Assembly: GCA_964580155.1 (NCBI GenBank)
Contig: CAZOJP010000021.1
Coordinates: 1-35,198, forward strand
Length of the DNA stretch: 35,198 bases
Source of the DNA: Intestinibacillus sp964580155
GTDB lineage: Bacteria > Bacillota > Clostridia > Oscillospirales > Butyricicoccaceae
Direction of reading: 5' to 3'
The position numbers and the translations under genes are program-made. Positions within the stretch are counted from its first letter, which is position 1; every line of letters starts with the position of its first letter. Shown piece by piece: positions 24,569 through 33,510 of this stretch. A model generated the notes under the pieces. It was not told where the DNA came from and did no database searches. It was given only the letters and a program-made list of their open reading frames with translations.

Positions 24569-27010
24569 ATGCCAAAGAATTACACAAAAAATACAATGAA
24601 GCAGGCGATTGCAGGCAAGCTGCAGCGTCACTTCAGCCGCGAGCCGGGCGAGGCTTCGCTGGAGCAGATCTACGAGGCATGCGCACTGGTCATCCGTGAC
24701 ACGCTGACAGAGCACATGATCGAAACGCAGAACCAGGTGAAAAAAAACAGCGAGCGCCAGGTGCATTACCTGTGTATGGAGTTCTTAATCGGACGCTCGC
24801 TGCGCAACAACGCCTACAACCTCAATATGCTGACGGCAATGCGCGGTGCGTTGGAAGAGATGGGCATCGATATGGAGGAGCTATTCGAGCAGGAGGCCGA
24901 TCCCGGTTTGGGCAACGGCGGTCTCGGACGGCTTGCCGCATGCTACATGGACGCAATGGCGACCACGGGTGTGCGCGCGACCGGATACTCCATCCGTTAC
25001 GAGCACGGCATCTTCAAGCAGAAGATCGTCGATGGGCAGCAGGTAGAGCTGCCGGATAGCTGGCTTGCCTCCGGCGAGGTTTGGCAGATTCCCGCGATGG
25101 ATGACGTGCGCGAGGTGCGCATTGGCGGCACCGTGAACACCTACTGGGGAGAGGGCGGCAAGCTCGTTGTCGAGCATAACGACTACACCCCTGTCCTCGC
25201 AACGCCGTACGACCTGCCGATTTCGGGCTACGAGACGGAAAACGTTGCAACGCTGCGCCTGTGGGAGGCACGCAGCCCGATTCCGCTGGACATGAAGCTG
25301 TTTTCGCAGGGCGAGTATCTGAAGGCGGTTGAAAAGCACGCGATGGCGGAGGTCATCTCGATGGTGCTCTATCCGGAGGACAATCATCGCGAGGGACAAT
25401 CGCTGCGCCTGAAGCAGCAGTATTTCCTTGTTTCTGCGACAATTCAGGATATTTGCGCCAAGCACAAGGCGGAATACGGCTCGCTGCTCAACTTCGCCCG
25501 CAAGCATGTGCTGCACATCAACGACACCCACCCGACGCTTGCCATCCCCGAACTCATGCGCATCCTGATGGATGAAGAGGGCATGGGCTGGGACAAGGCG
25601 TGGAACATTGTGTCCCAGTCGGTCGCGTATACGAACCATACCGTCATGCCGGAGGCGCTGGAGTGCTGGCCGACCGATCTTGTCGAGTCGCTCATGCCGC
25701 GCATCATGCTCATCATCCAGGAGATCAATGAGCGCTTCTGCCGCGAGCTGTGGAACTACTATCCGGGCGATTTCCTGCGCATTTCCAAAATGGCGATCGT
25801 ATCGGACGGTATCGTGCGCATGGCAAACCTCGCGCTTGCGGGCAGCTTCTCGGTCAACGGCGTATCCGAGCTGCATTCGGACATTCTGCGTGAAAAGGTC
25901 TTTAATGATTTTTACCACGCCATGCCGATCAAATTCCGCAATGTCACAAATGGCATCGCGCATCGCCGCTGGCTCTGCGAGGCAAATCCCGAGCTGACGG
26001 ACTTCATCACGCGCCGCATCGGCAAGGGCTTTATCACCCATCCGGCGGAGCTGCAGGTGCTGAGCAATTACGGCGGGGACAAAAAAGCGCTGGAGGAGCT
26101 CGCCGCGATCAAGCGCGCAAACAAGGCGCGTCTTGCCGACTATATCAAAAAGCACAACTGCATTGAGGTCAATCTCGACTCCATCTTCGACGTACAGGTG
26201 AAGCGCTTGCACGAATATAAGCGTCAGATGCTGAACATTCTGCACATCCTATATCTGTATAGCAAGCTGAAGGACAATCCGTCCATGGATTTTGTGCCGC
26301 GTACGTTTATTTTCGGCTCCAAGGCGGCGCCAGGCTATGCGGTTGCCAAAAAGACCATTTGCCTGATTAACTCCATGGCAAACCTCATCAATAACGACCC
26401 TGACATCGGGGATAAGCTCAAAATCGTCTTTGTCGAGGACTACAAGGTCTCGCTCGCCGAGATCATCATGCCGGCGACCGAGCTGTCCGAACAGATCTCG
26501 ATGGCGGGCAAGGAGGCCTCGGGCACGGGCAACATGAAATTCATGATGAACGGTGCGCTCACGGTTGGCACGATGGACGGTGCGAACGTCGAAATCTGCC
26601 AGGCGGTCGGGGAGGAAAACATCTTCATTTTCGGCATGAATGCACAGGAAGCCGAGGAGCTGTCACTCTCCGGCACCTATGCGCCGCTGCAAATTTATCA
26701 GAACAACGACGCGGTGCGCAGTGCGCTCGATCTCATGAAGGAGGGCTTCGGCGACGGTCAAAAGTACGGCGTCATGGTCGACATGCTGCTCAAGGGCAGC
26801 AACGGCACGGCCGACCGCTACCTGACGCTCGCGGACTTTGACTCCTACGTCAAGGCGCAGGAGCGCGCGAGCCAGATGTATCTGCGTCCGGAAAACTGGA
26901 ACTATATGTCCCTCATGAACATCGCAAACAGCGGCCGCTTTTCTGCCGACCGTTCGATTGCGGAATACGCAAAAAACATCTGGAAAGTACACACAGACTT
27001 CGCATATTAA
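24569..27010 (+). CDS. glgP: Glycogen/maltodextrin phosphorylase
   Basis: This GT35 enzyme releases glucose-1-phosphate from glycogen chain ends with phosphate. The protein has 813 residues, the normal length. Visible are YLCMEFLIGRSL near residue 70, GNGGLGRLAACY, HINDTHP, VKRLHEYKRQ near 550, and the pyridoxal-phosphate lysine in GTGNMKF (Lys657). The ATG at 24569 follows AAGGGG. It sits inside the synthesis cluster, so production and breakdown enzymes are probably co-transcribed and balanced by allostery rather than by separate promoters. Confidence 0.96.
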   Translation: MPKNYTKNTMKQAIAGKLQRHFSREPGEASLEQIYEACALVIRDTLTEHMIETQNQVKKNSERQVHYLCMEFLIGRSLRNNAYNLNMLTAMRGALEEMGIDMEELFEQEADPGLGNGGLGRLAACYMDAMATTGVRATGYSIRYEHGIFKQKIVDGQQVELPDSWLASGEVWQIPAMDDVREVRIGGTVNTYWGEGGKLVVEHNDYTPVLATPYDLPISGYETENVATLRLWEARSPIPLDMKLFSQGEYLKAVEKHAMAEVISMVLYPEDNHREGQSLRLKQQYFLVSATIQDICAKHKAEYGSLLNFARKHVLHINDTHPTLAIPELMRILMDEEGMGWDKAWNIVSQSVAYTNHTVMPEALECWPTDLVESLMPRIMLIIQEINERFCRELWNYYPGDFLRISKMAIVSDGIVRMANLALAGSFSVNGVSELHSDILREKVFNDFYHAMPIKFRNVTNGIAHRRWLCEANPELTDFITRRIGKGFITHPAELQVLSNYGGDKKALEELAAIKRANKARLADYIKKHNCIEVNLDSIFDVQVKRLHEYKRQMLNILHILYLYSKLKDNPSMDFVPRTFIFGSKAAPGYAVAKKTICLINSMANLINNDPDIGDKLKIVFVEDYKVSLAEIIMPATELSEQISMAGKEASGTGNMKFMMNGALTVGTMDGANVEICQAVGEENIFIFGMNAQEAEELSLSGTYAPLQIYQNNDAVRSALDLMKEGFGDGQKYGVMVDMLLKGSNGTADRYLTLADFDSYVKAQERASQMYLRPENWNYMSLMNIANSGRFSADRSIAEYAKNIWKVHTDFAY

Positions 27011-27050
27011 CGCGCTGCGCGTTGCGCACGATTGCGATATGCATAGCACC

Positions 27051-27144
27051 GCAAAGGGACTGTCCGCAAGGGGCAGTCCCTTGCGTGGTGTTATCACATG
27101 CGATGAGTTTTTGTGGAAACGTCGCGCGGCGGGGGTTCCACAAA
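27051..27144 (+). repeat. Two intercistronic hairpins between glgP and the GH13 gene
   Basis: The first hairpin has 9-bp arms AAGGGACTG (27054-27062) and CAGTCCCTT (27074-27082) and can be extended with a bulge. The second has 9-bp arms TTTGTGGAA (27110-27118) and TTCCACAAA (27136-27144) around a GC-rich loop. Neither is followed by a T run, so they look like mRNA processing or stability elements rather than terminators. No promoter is evident in the 163-base gap. Confidence 0.6.
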
Positions 27145-27173
27145 CACTTATCTTAAAAAGGAAACGAACGAGT

Positions 27174-29111
27174 ATGTCTTTGTTTTATGACGCGCGCAGC
27201 ACGGCGTATAAGGTCCCTTACGGCGCTGTGCCCGCGGGCGAAACGATCACTTTTCATCTACGGCCGGAACGCTATTTTGGCGTAACCGAAATTTGTCTGT
27301 TCATCGTGGAAGACGGGGACGAGAGTACACAGCGCAGCGTGCGCGCGCGGTGGGTCGGTCTCGACGGCGACCGCGACCACTATCTTTGCAGCTATACCGC
27401 CCCGACACCCGGGCTTTACTGGTATTATTTTCGCGTGGTGACCGCACAGGGACGTTATTACCTCAGCCGCGGCTACGGCTCTAAGGCGGAGATGGGCGCG
27501 GAGCTGACCGAGCGGTTCCAGCTCACGGTCTATGACGGCGCATATCGCACGCCGGAGTGGTTCGGTCAGGGCATTACCTACAATATTTTCCCCGACCGGT
27601 TTCACCGCTTGGAGGTGCCCGCGGCCGACGGATATCGCGCGCCGCGCAGCATTCACGAAAACTGGTCGGATACGCCGGATTATCGTCCGGATAAACGCGG
27701 CGAAATCCTGAATAATGACTTCTTCGGCGGCAGCCTGCGCGGCATCACGGAAAAGCTCGATTATCTGGCCGCGCTGCAAGTGCGTACGATTTACCTCAAC
27801 CCGATTTTTGAAGCCTTTTCCAATCACCGGTACGATACCGGCGATTATAAAAAAGTCGATCCCATGCTGGGCACGGAGGAGGATTTCCGCGTGCTGTGCA
27901 AGAAGGCAAAGGCGCACGGCATGCGCGTGGTGCTGGACGGGGTGTTCAACCACACGGGCTATGACAGCCGCTATTTTAACGGGCGCGGACATTACGAATC
28001 CGTCGGCGCACACCAATCGCAGGACTCTCCGTATTACGATTGGTTTGATTTTCAGCGCTGGCCTGATGCGTATTCCTCGTGGTGGGGCATTTATACACTG
28101 CCGCAGGTGCGCGAAAACAGCGGAAGCTACCAAAACTATATCATCGACAGCGAGGACAGCGTCATTCGGCGCTGGCTGCGTTTGGGCGCGTCGGGCTGGC
28201 GGCTCGACGTTGCCGATGAGCTGCCGGACTGGTTCATCAAGCGGCTCAATACCGCTGCGCGTCAGGAAAAGTCCGATGCGCTCATTTTGGGTGAGGTCTG
28301 GGAGGATGCATCAAACAAGATCGCGTACGACGAGCGCCGCCGCTATTTTCAGGGCGGCGAGCTAGACAGTGTGATGAATTATCCGCTGCGCGATGCCATT
28401 TTGGCCTATCTCGGCGGCGGCGCGGCGGAGCATTTGGCCGAGCATGTCGAAACCCTGCGCGAAAACTACCCGCGCAGCGTCTTTTACAGCCTGATGAACA
28501 TCATCGGCACGCACGATACGCCGCGCATCCTGACGGTGCTGGGCAGCAGTCCGGAAATGTGGCACACCGATCGCGATCATCGCGCGCGCGCGATGCTGCA
28601 TGACGAGGCGCTTGCGCAGGCAAAACGCCGGCTGTGGCTCGCGACGGTTTTGCAGTTCACAATGCCGGGCTCTCCGTGCATTTATTACGGCGATGAAGCA
28701 GGCATGCAGGGGTATGAAGACCCCTTCAACCGTCGTCCCTATCCCTGGGGGCAGGAGGACAAAGAAGTGCTGCGGTTTTACCACAACCTGTGCACGGTTC
28801 GCGCGCAAAGCGCGGCGCTGTCACGCGGTAAACTGCGCTTTTTGCAGGCGGACGGCGCGCTGCTGGTGTTCGAGCGCGAAACGAAAAAAGAATGGTTTAT
28901 CATTGCGGTCAACCGCGGGGAACAAGCGCGCACAATCGCGCTGCCATGCGGCGCGGCACACGATCTGCTCGCGGGAACGGCTTATAAATCGGCAGACGGA
29001 CGCGATGTGAATGTTTGCATCGCACCCGAGCGCGCAATGATTTTGGACTGTGGAAAGAGGAGCAACAATGGATTTTACGGAGAAGACGCTGACACAGAGC
29101 TATCGGTTTGA
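27174..29111 (+). CDS. GH13 alpha-glucanase (neopullulanase/maltogenic-amylase-like)
   Basis: This 645-residue protein has an N-terminal beta domain of CBM34 type (about 1-125), then a GH13 barrel. The catalytic set is Asp345 in GWRLDVAD, Glu374 in LGEVWED and Asp448 in GTHDTPR. MRVVLDGVFNHTG near residue 255 is conserved region I. It lacks a signal peptide, so it acts inside the cell, probably trimming maltodextrins or branch stubs from glycogen beside GlgP. Similar architectures belong to the neopullulanase/cyclomaltodextrinase group (GH13_20), but exact specificity cannot be read. I placed the start at ATG 27174, behind AAAAAGGAAA; the open frame extends upstream into glgP but that part is not protein-like. 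The 3' end overlaps the Nudix gene by 44 bases. Confidence 0.9.
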   Translation: MSLFYDARSTAYKVPYGAVPAGETITFHLRPERYFGVTEICLFIVEDGDESTQRSVRARWVGLDGDRDHYLCSYTAPTPGLYWYYFRVVTAQGRYYLSRGYGSKAEMGAELTERFQLTVYDGAYRTPEWFGQGITYNIFPDRFHRLEVPAADGYRAPRSIHENWSDTPDYRPDKRGEILNNDFFGGSLRGITEKLDYLAALQVRTIYLNPIFEAFSNHRYDTGDYKKVDPMLGTEEDFRVLCKKAKAHGMRVVLDGVFNHTGYDSRYFNGRGHYESVGAHQSQDSPYYDWFDFQRWPDAYSSWWGIYTLPQVRENSGSYQNYIIDSEDSVIRRWLRLGASGWRLDVADELPDWFIKRLNTAARQEKSDALILGEVWEDASNKIAYDERRRYFQGGELDSVMNYPLRDAILAYLGGGAAEHLAEHVETLRENYPRSVFYSLMNIIGTHDTPRILTVLGSSPEMWHTDRDHRARAMLHDEALAQAKRRLWLATVLQFTMPGSPCIYYGDEAGMQGYEDPFNRRPYPWGQEDKEVLRFYHNLCTVRAQSAALSRGKLRFLQADGALLVFERETKKEWFIIAVNRGEQARTIALPCGAAHDLLAGTAYKSADGRDVNVCIAPERAMILDCGKRSNNGFYGEDADTELSV

Positions 29112-29607
29112 AGGACGCATCATGAAGGCACGCGTGGACACGGTCGAGCTGCCCAACGGCAGGGTTGCCACACGCGAGGTGTGTGAACACGTCGGCGGTG
29201 TGGGCGTGCTGCCCATCGACGATGCAGGCAACGTGTATCTGGTGCGCCAATATCGCTATCCATACGGCACCGAAATGCTGGAAATCCCTGCGGGGAAAAT
29301 TGACCACGGGCCGGAAGGGCATCTGTCCTGCGGTGTGCGTGAGCTGCGTGAGGAAACCGGATTCACTGCCGATCACATGACCTATCTGGGCGAAGTTTAC
29401 CCCTCGCCCGGCTTTTTGACCGAGGTACTCCATCTGTACTGCGCGACCGGACTGCACGGCGGCGAATGCGACCCCGACGAGGATGAGTTCGTCGAAACGG
29501 TCAAAATGCCGGTGCACGAGCTGGAGCAGCGCATCGCGCGCGGAGAAATCCGTGACGGAAAGACCATTGCCGCTCTGTACAAAGCGCGGCTGCTCGAGCT
29601 GTTCTGA
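29068..29607 (+). CDS. Nudix hydrolase, ADP-ribose/ADP-sugar pyrophosphatase type
   Basis: This 179-residue protein carries a Nudix box ending in RELREETGF (residues 91-99), with the upstream GKIDHGPE one residue longer than the classic G-x5-E. VRQYRYP and LEIPAGK before the box and the Pro residue after it (YPSPGF) are typical of ADP-ribose pyrophosphatases (NudF family). It splits ADP-ribose or other ADP-sugars to AMP and sugar phosphate. E. coli NudF/AspP also cleaves ADP-glucose, so its overlap with the glycogen genes suggests it could drain ADP-glucose; this is inference from context. AGAGGAG lies five bases before the ATG at 29068, inside the end of the GH13 gene. Confidence 0.9.
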   Translation: MDFTEKTLTQSYRFEGRIMKARVDTVELPNGRVATREVCEHVGGVGVLPIDDAGNVYLVRQYRYPYGTEMLEIPAGKIDHGPEGHLSCGVRELREETGFTADHMTYLGEVYPSPGFLTEVLHLYCATGLHGGECDPDEDEFVETVKMPVHELEQRIARGEIRDGKTIAALYKARLLELF

Positions 29608-29657
29608 CACGCGGAAGGGGCGACCGCCGCAAGCCATAGAGAATGGGGAGGAACAAC

Positions 29658-30353
29658 ATGGGTAAGAAAATTTTAATCGTAGAGGACGAGTCGACGATTG
29701 CGGACATCATCGCATTCAACTTGACGCGGGAAGGCTTCGAAACCCAGACCGCGTGCGACGGCGGCGAAGGCCTGCGCATGGCGCTGGAGGGCGAGCCGGA
29801 CCTTATTTTGCTCGATGTCATGCTGCCCGTCAAGGACGGCTTTGAGGTGTGCAAGCAGGTGCGCGCGCAGTCGGATGTTCCCATCATCATGCTGACCGCG
29901 CGCGAAGAGGAAGCCGACAAGGTGACCGGATTGGAGCTTGGCGCGGATGATTATGTGACAAAGCCCTTTTCCATGCGCGAGCTGATTGCGCGTGTGCGCG
30001 CCAATATGCGCCGCACCGCGCCGGCGCAGCCTGCCGCAGCAGGCGACTTGCGCGCGCTCACGGGCGCGCTGAGTATTTCCCAGGATAAGAGTGAAATTTA
30101 TAAAAACGGCAAGCCGCTCGATCTGTCGGTGCGCGAATTTGACATTTTGACCTTTCTCGCCACGACGCCGGACAAGGTGTTCTCGCGTGAGGAGCTGATG
30201 GAAAAGGTGTGGGGCTATGAATATTACGGCGATCTGCGCGCGGTCGATGTTGCGATTCGCCGCCTGCGCGAAAAGCTCGAGGACAACCCCGCGCAGCCGC
30301 AGTATATCGTGACCAAACGGGGCATGGGATACTATCTCGCGTCGCAGCCGTAA
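29658..30353 (+). CDS. walR: OmpR/PhoB-family response regulator, WalR (YycF)-like
   Basis: This 231-residue response regulator has a receiver domain (1-~118) with the acidic pocket EDE near residue 10, the phosphorylated Asp53 in LLDVMLP, the Lys in TKPF, and a winged-helix DNA-binding domain (~130-231). The length and sequence match WalR/PhoP-type regulators. The assignment to WalR rests mainly on the neighbours walK, yycH and yycI. GGGAGG lies six bases before the ATG at 29658. It starts 50 bases after the Nudix gene with no visible promoter or terminator in between. Confidence 0.88.
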   Translation: MGKKILIVEDESTIADIIAFNLTREGFETQTACDGGEGLRMALEGEPDLILLDVMLPVKDGFEVCKQVRAQSDVPIIMLTAREEEADKVTGLELGADDYVTKPFSMRELIARVRANMRRTAPAQPAAAGDLRALTGALSISQDKSEIYKNGKPLDLSVREFDILTFLATTPDKVFSREELMEKVWGYEYYGDLRAVDVAIRRLREKLEDNPAQPQYIVTKRGMGYYLASQP

Positions 30354-30372
30354 TCAGAGAGAAAGGGAAGCT

Positions 30373-32151
30373 ATGTTCCGTAGCCTGCATATGAAGCTGG
30401 TGCTGATTTTGGTATTGCTGATCGTTTCGGTCATGGCGGTCATCGGTACTTTTCTAATCAACAGCGTGTCGAACTTCTATCTGGAGGATTTCCGCCAGCA
30501 GGTGGTCGACGTATTCAAAGAAAAAGACGGGGAAAACCCGCTTGAGGAGTTTGAGTCGCTTGCCAAGGGAACGGACGCGGCGGACAAGCTCAGCGACCGC
30601 CTGTCCTATTATGCCGGCGCGCTCGGTATCAACAGCAACCGCGTGTATGCGGTGCTGGACGACGACGGACACTATCTCGCCGGCTCGAACAACACGTTCG
30701 GGCGCGAGCTGACGCGCACCCCCAACATCGTTGCCGCAATGGCGGGCAGCATCGGCGCGGGCGGATCAATGGCGGATAACCAGATGGATTACGCCATCCC
30801 CATCCGGGGAGATCGCAGCTATATCCTCTATATTTGTGATAATAAGGCCTCCATTCAGGAGCTTTCCGGCAGATTTTTCACGATTGTAATGCAGACCATG
30901 CTGTTTGGTCTGCTCGTCGCGGTGCTGCTGAGTTTTCTGCTGTCCAAAACCATTACGACACCGATAGAAAACATCACGCGCTCCGCGCAGCGCGTGGCAG
31001 CGGGCGATTTTGACGAAAAAATCCCGATTCAGTCGGGCGACGAAATCGGCGAGTTGACACGCACCTTTAACGCCATGGCGGGCGTCCTCAAAAATACGCT
31101 CGAGGAGGTGCAGGGCGAGCGCGACAAGCTCAACACCCTGTTCCTGCACATGACGGACGGTGTCGCCGCGTTCACGGTAGACGGACGGCTTGTGCACATG
31201 AACCCCGCGACCGAGCGGCTGCTCGGTGTCCATTTTCACGAGGATACGGTCTTTAACGAGGTGTTCAGTGGGATGGCGCTGCCGCGCGATGAGGACGCGG
31301 GCGAAAAGGGCTATGTGCAGACCGAAATCAGCCGTATGGATCGCACGCTCGGCGTGCTGTTCGCGCCCTATGGTGCGGTCGAGGGCGACGGCGGCATCAT
31401 GGCGGTCATCCACGACATCACGGAGCAGCGCAAGCTGGATGATGCGCGCCGCGAGTTTGTGGCGAACGTGTCGCACGAGCTGCGCACGCCGCTGACCAAC
31501 ATCAAGAGCTACACCGAAACCCTAATCGACGCGGCGGGTGAGCTGCCGCCCGATACCGAGGTCAAATTCCTCGGCGTCATCTCAAACGAAGCGGATCGCA
31601 TGACACGCATCGTCACCGATCTGCTCACGCTGTCCAAGCTCGATTACGGACGGATGGACCTGTCCTTTACGCGGTTTTCGCTGCGCGCCATGCTGGAAAG
31701 CGTACACGCGGCCATGCTGATCAATGCGGAAAACCTCGGGCACGAACTGGCATTGCACCTCGTCGACCCGATACCCGACATGATCGGCGATCGTGAACGG
31801 CTGGAACAGGTGCTGATCAATATCGTCTCCAACGCGGTTAAATATACACCGCGCGGCGGACACATCGAACTGTTCGCGACAAGGCATGACAACCGCCGTG
31901 TGCTGATTCGTGTGCGAGACGACGGCATGGGCATCCCGAAAGAAGATGTACCCCGCCTGTTTGAGCGGTTTTATCGCGTTGAAAAGGCGCGTTCACGCGA
32001 AAAGGGAGGCACCGGCCTGGGGCTTGCGATTGCAAAGGAAATGGTCGGAGCGCACAAGGGCACAATCTACCTTGACAGCGCCGAGGGCGCGGGAACCACG
32101 GTGACGATCATCCTGCCGACGGATTTGCCGCCGGACGGTAAAAAGACATGA
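30373..32151 (+). CDS. walK: Sensor histidine kinase, WalK (YycG)-like
   Basis: This 592-residue membrane kinase has transmembrane helix 1 at about residues 8-29, an extracytoplasmic sensor domain of about 140 residues, and helix 2 near 175-198. A HAMP domain, a PAS domain (MTDGVAAFTVDGRLVHMNPA) and HisKA with His368 in SHELRTPLTNIKS follow. The HATPase domain has the N-box NIVSNAVKYT, DDGMGIP and GGTGLGLAIAK. The domain order is that of WalK, which controls peptidoglycan hydrolases and wall turnover. AAAGGGA precedes the ATG. The stop overlaps the yycH start in an ATGA, so the two are translationally coupled. Confidence 0.9.
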   Translation: MFRSLHMKLVLILVLLIVSVMAVIGTFLINSVSNFYLEDFRQQVVDVFKEKDGENPLEEFESLAKGTDAADKLSDRLSYYAGALGINSNRVYAVLDDDGHYLAGSNNTFGRELTRTPNIVAAMAGSIGAGGSMADNQMDYAIPIRGDRSYILYICDNKASIQELSGRFFTIVMQTMLFGLLVAVLLSFLLSKTITTPIENITRSAQRVAAGDFDEKIPIQSGDEIGELTRTFNAMAGVLKNTLEEVQGERDKLNTLFLHMTDGVAAFTVDGRLVHMNPATERLLGVHFHEDTVFNEVFSGMALPRDEDAGEKGYVQTEISRMDRTLGVLFAPYGAVEGDGGIMAVIHDITEQRKLDDARREFVANVSHELRTPLTNIKSYTETLIDAAGELPPDTEVKFLGVISNEADRMTRIVTDLLTLSKLDYGRMDLSFTRFSLRAMLESVHAAMLINAENLGHELALHLVDPIPDMIGDRERLEQVLINIVSNAVKYTPRGGHIELFATRHDNRRVLIRVRDDGMGIPKEDVPRLFERFYRVEKARSREKGGTGLGLAIAKEMVGAHKGTIYLDSAEGAGTTVTIILPTDLPPDGKKT

Positions 32152-33497
32152 GAAAGAACGTAATAAAAACGCGCAAACTGCTCAAGAATACTTGTAAGAA
32201 CATCGCGTTGGTCGTGCTTGTTCTGCTGATGGGTGTGCTGACTGTATGCGCTTGGGGCGCCGGTCTGCTCGCGAGTGGGAATACGGCGCGGATGTCGCCT
32301 TTGGCGCAGCTTTTGGCGCTGCTGCCGACCGGGGACGGCGGTTATGTGCGGCACGTGAGCGAGACTGCGGCGGCGTATCCGGTGCGCCTTGCCATTTCAG
32401 GTGAGGATGGGCTGGTCGGCGCGACCTATCAGGATGCGCTGGGGACGGTGCTTTATGATGCCCTGCGCCCCCTTCTCGCCGACGGGCTGACGCACGCAGA
32501 GCCCTTTGTGCAAGCAACCGACAGCGCGCTTCAAAAAGCACTGAGAGGAAAGACAATTGCGGCGGAATATGCGGGAAAAGTGCCGCTTTCCCTGCTTGCA
32601 GGGTGGTTTGGCGGCAGTGTGCGCGCGGAAAACCGGAATCTGCATACAGGAACCTTCGTGCTCACGCGCGACGGCCTGCTGTTCCTGCGCGATGGCACAG
32701 ACGGTACGCTTTATTATGCGCGCACCAAGCTTGACACAGCGGTGTGGGATCGTGTGGCATCCACGGTCAGCGCATCGTCATGCGACTATGCCGGACTTCT
32801 GCCGCAGGAGGACTACGGAAAGCTGCACCCCGAAACGCTGCTGCCCGGAGAGCCGCAGGCATTTCCGATTTATACCGTGCGTGCGGCGAACTTCCGCGAT
32901 GCCGCGCCCGGGGAAAGTATGCAACGCTTGCTCACCGCATTTTTCTACGATCCGCTGCAGCGCGCGTATGAGGAAGACAGCGGCGCGACCCAGGTGTTCG
33001 TCGGGGATGCGAGCGCGCTGCGCGTGTCGGGCGACGGCACGGTGCGTTACAAAGCCACTTCGGTCACCGGCGGACTGTACGCCTATCAGGACGGTGAGAT
33101 GCGGGAGGACAATGCGCTTGCCGCCCGTGTTGAGTTTGCGCAGGAGATTTTGTCCGGCGTGCTCGGATCAATCGGCTCATCTGCACCCGGTATGCTGCAA
33201 GAGATCCGCTATGATGAGGCCAGCGGCAACTGGATCGTGACCTTTACGCAAACGCTGTCCGGTGTGCCGGTGCGTACGGCGGCAAGCGGTGCGGCGGCGC
33301 GCTTTGAGTTTAGCGGCGGCCTGCTGGTTTCGGCGGAGCTGCATCTGCTGGTATATGAGGCAACCGGCGAAAAACTCTATGTTGTGCCGGCCAAGCAAGC
33401 GGGCGCTGCCGCGTATGCGGCGGGTAAGGGATATGTCGTGGCGTATCAGATCGGGCAGGACGGGCGCGCGCTGGCGCACGCCTATCTTGCGAATTGA
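32148..33497 (+). CDS. YycH-like WalK-associated membrane protein
   Basis: This 449-residue protein has one N-terminal transmembrane helix (about 17-37) and a large extracytoplasmic part. In Bacillus, YycH forms a complex with YycI and WalK and tunes kinase activity. Sequence similarity to Bacillus YycH is not strong by eye; the call rests on gene order (walR-walK-this-yycI), size, topology and the four-base overlap with walK. The outside domain includes a lipoprotein-free, beta-rich region with Gly/Ala-rich strands and no catalytic motif that I can see. Confidence 0.75.
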   Translation: MRKNVIKTRKLLKNTCKNIALVVLVLLMGVLTVCAWGAGLLASGNTARMSPLAQLLALLPTGDGGYVRHVSETAAAYPVRLAISGEDGLVGATYQDALGTVLYDALRPLLADGLTHAEPFVQATDSALQKALRGKTIAAEYAGKVPLSLLAGWFGGSVRAENRNLHTGTFVLTRDGLLFLRDGTDGTLYYARTKLDTAVWDRVASTVSASSCDYAGLLPQEDYGKLHPETLLPGEPQAFPIYTVRAANFRDAAPGESMQRLLTAFFYDPLQRAYEEDSGATQVFVGDASALRVSGDGTVRYKATSVTGGLYAYQDGEMREDNALAARVEFAQEILSGVLGSIGSSAPGMLQEIRYDEASGNWIVTFTQTLSGVPVRTAASGAAARFEFSGGLLVSAELHLLVYEATGEKLYVVPAKQAGAAAYAAGKGYVVAYQIGQDGRALAHAYLAN

Positions 33498-33510
33498 GGA
33501 GGACACTGTT

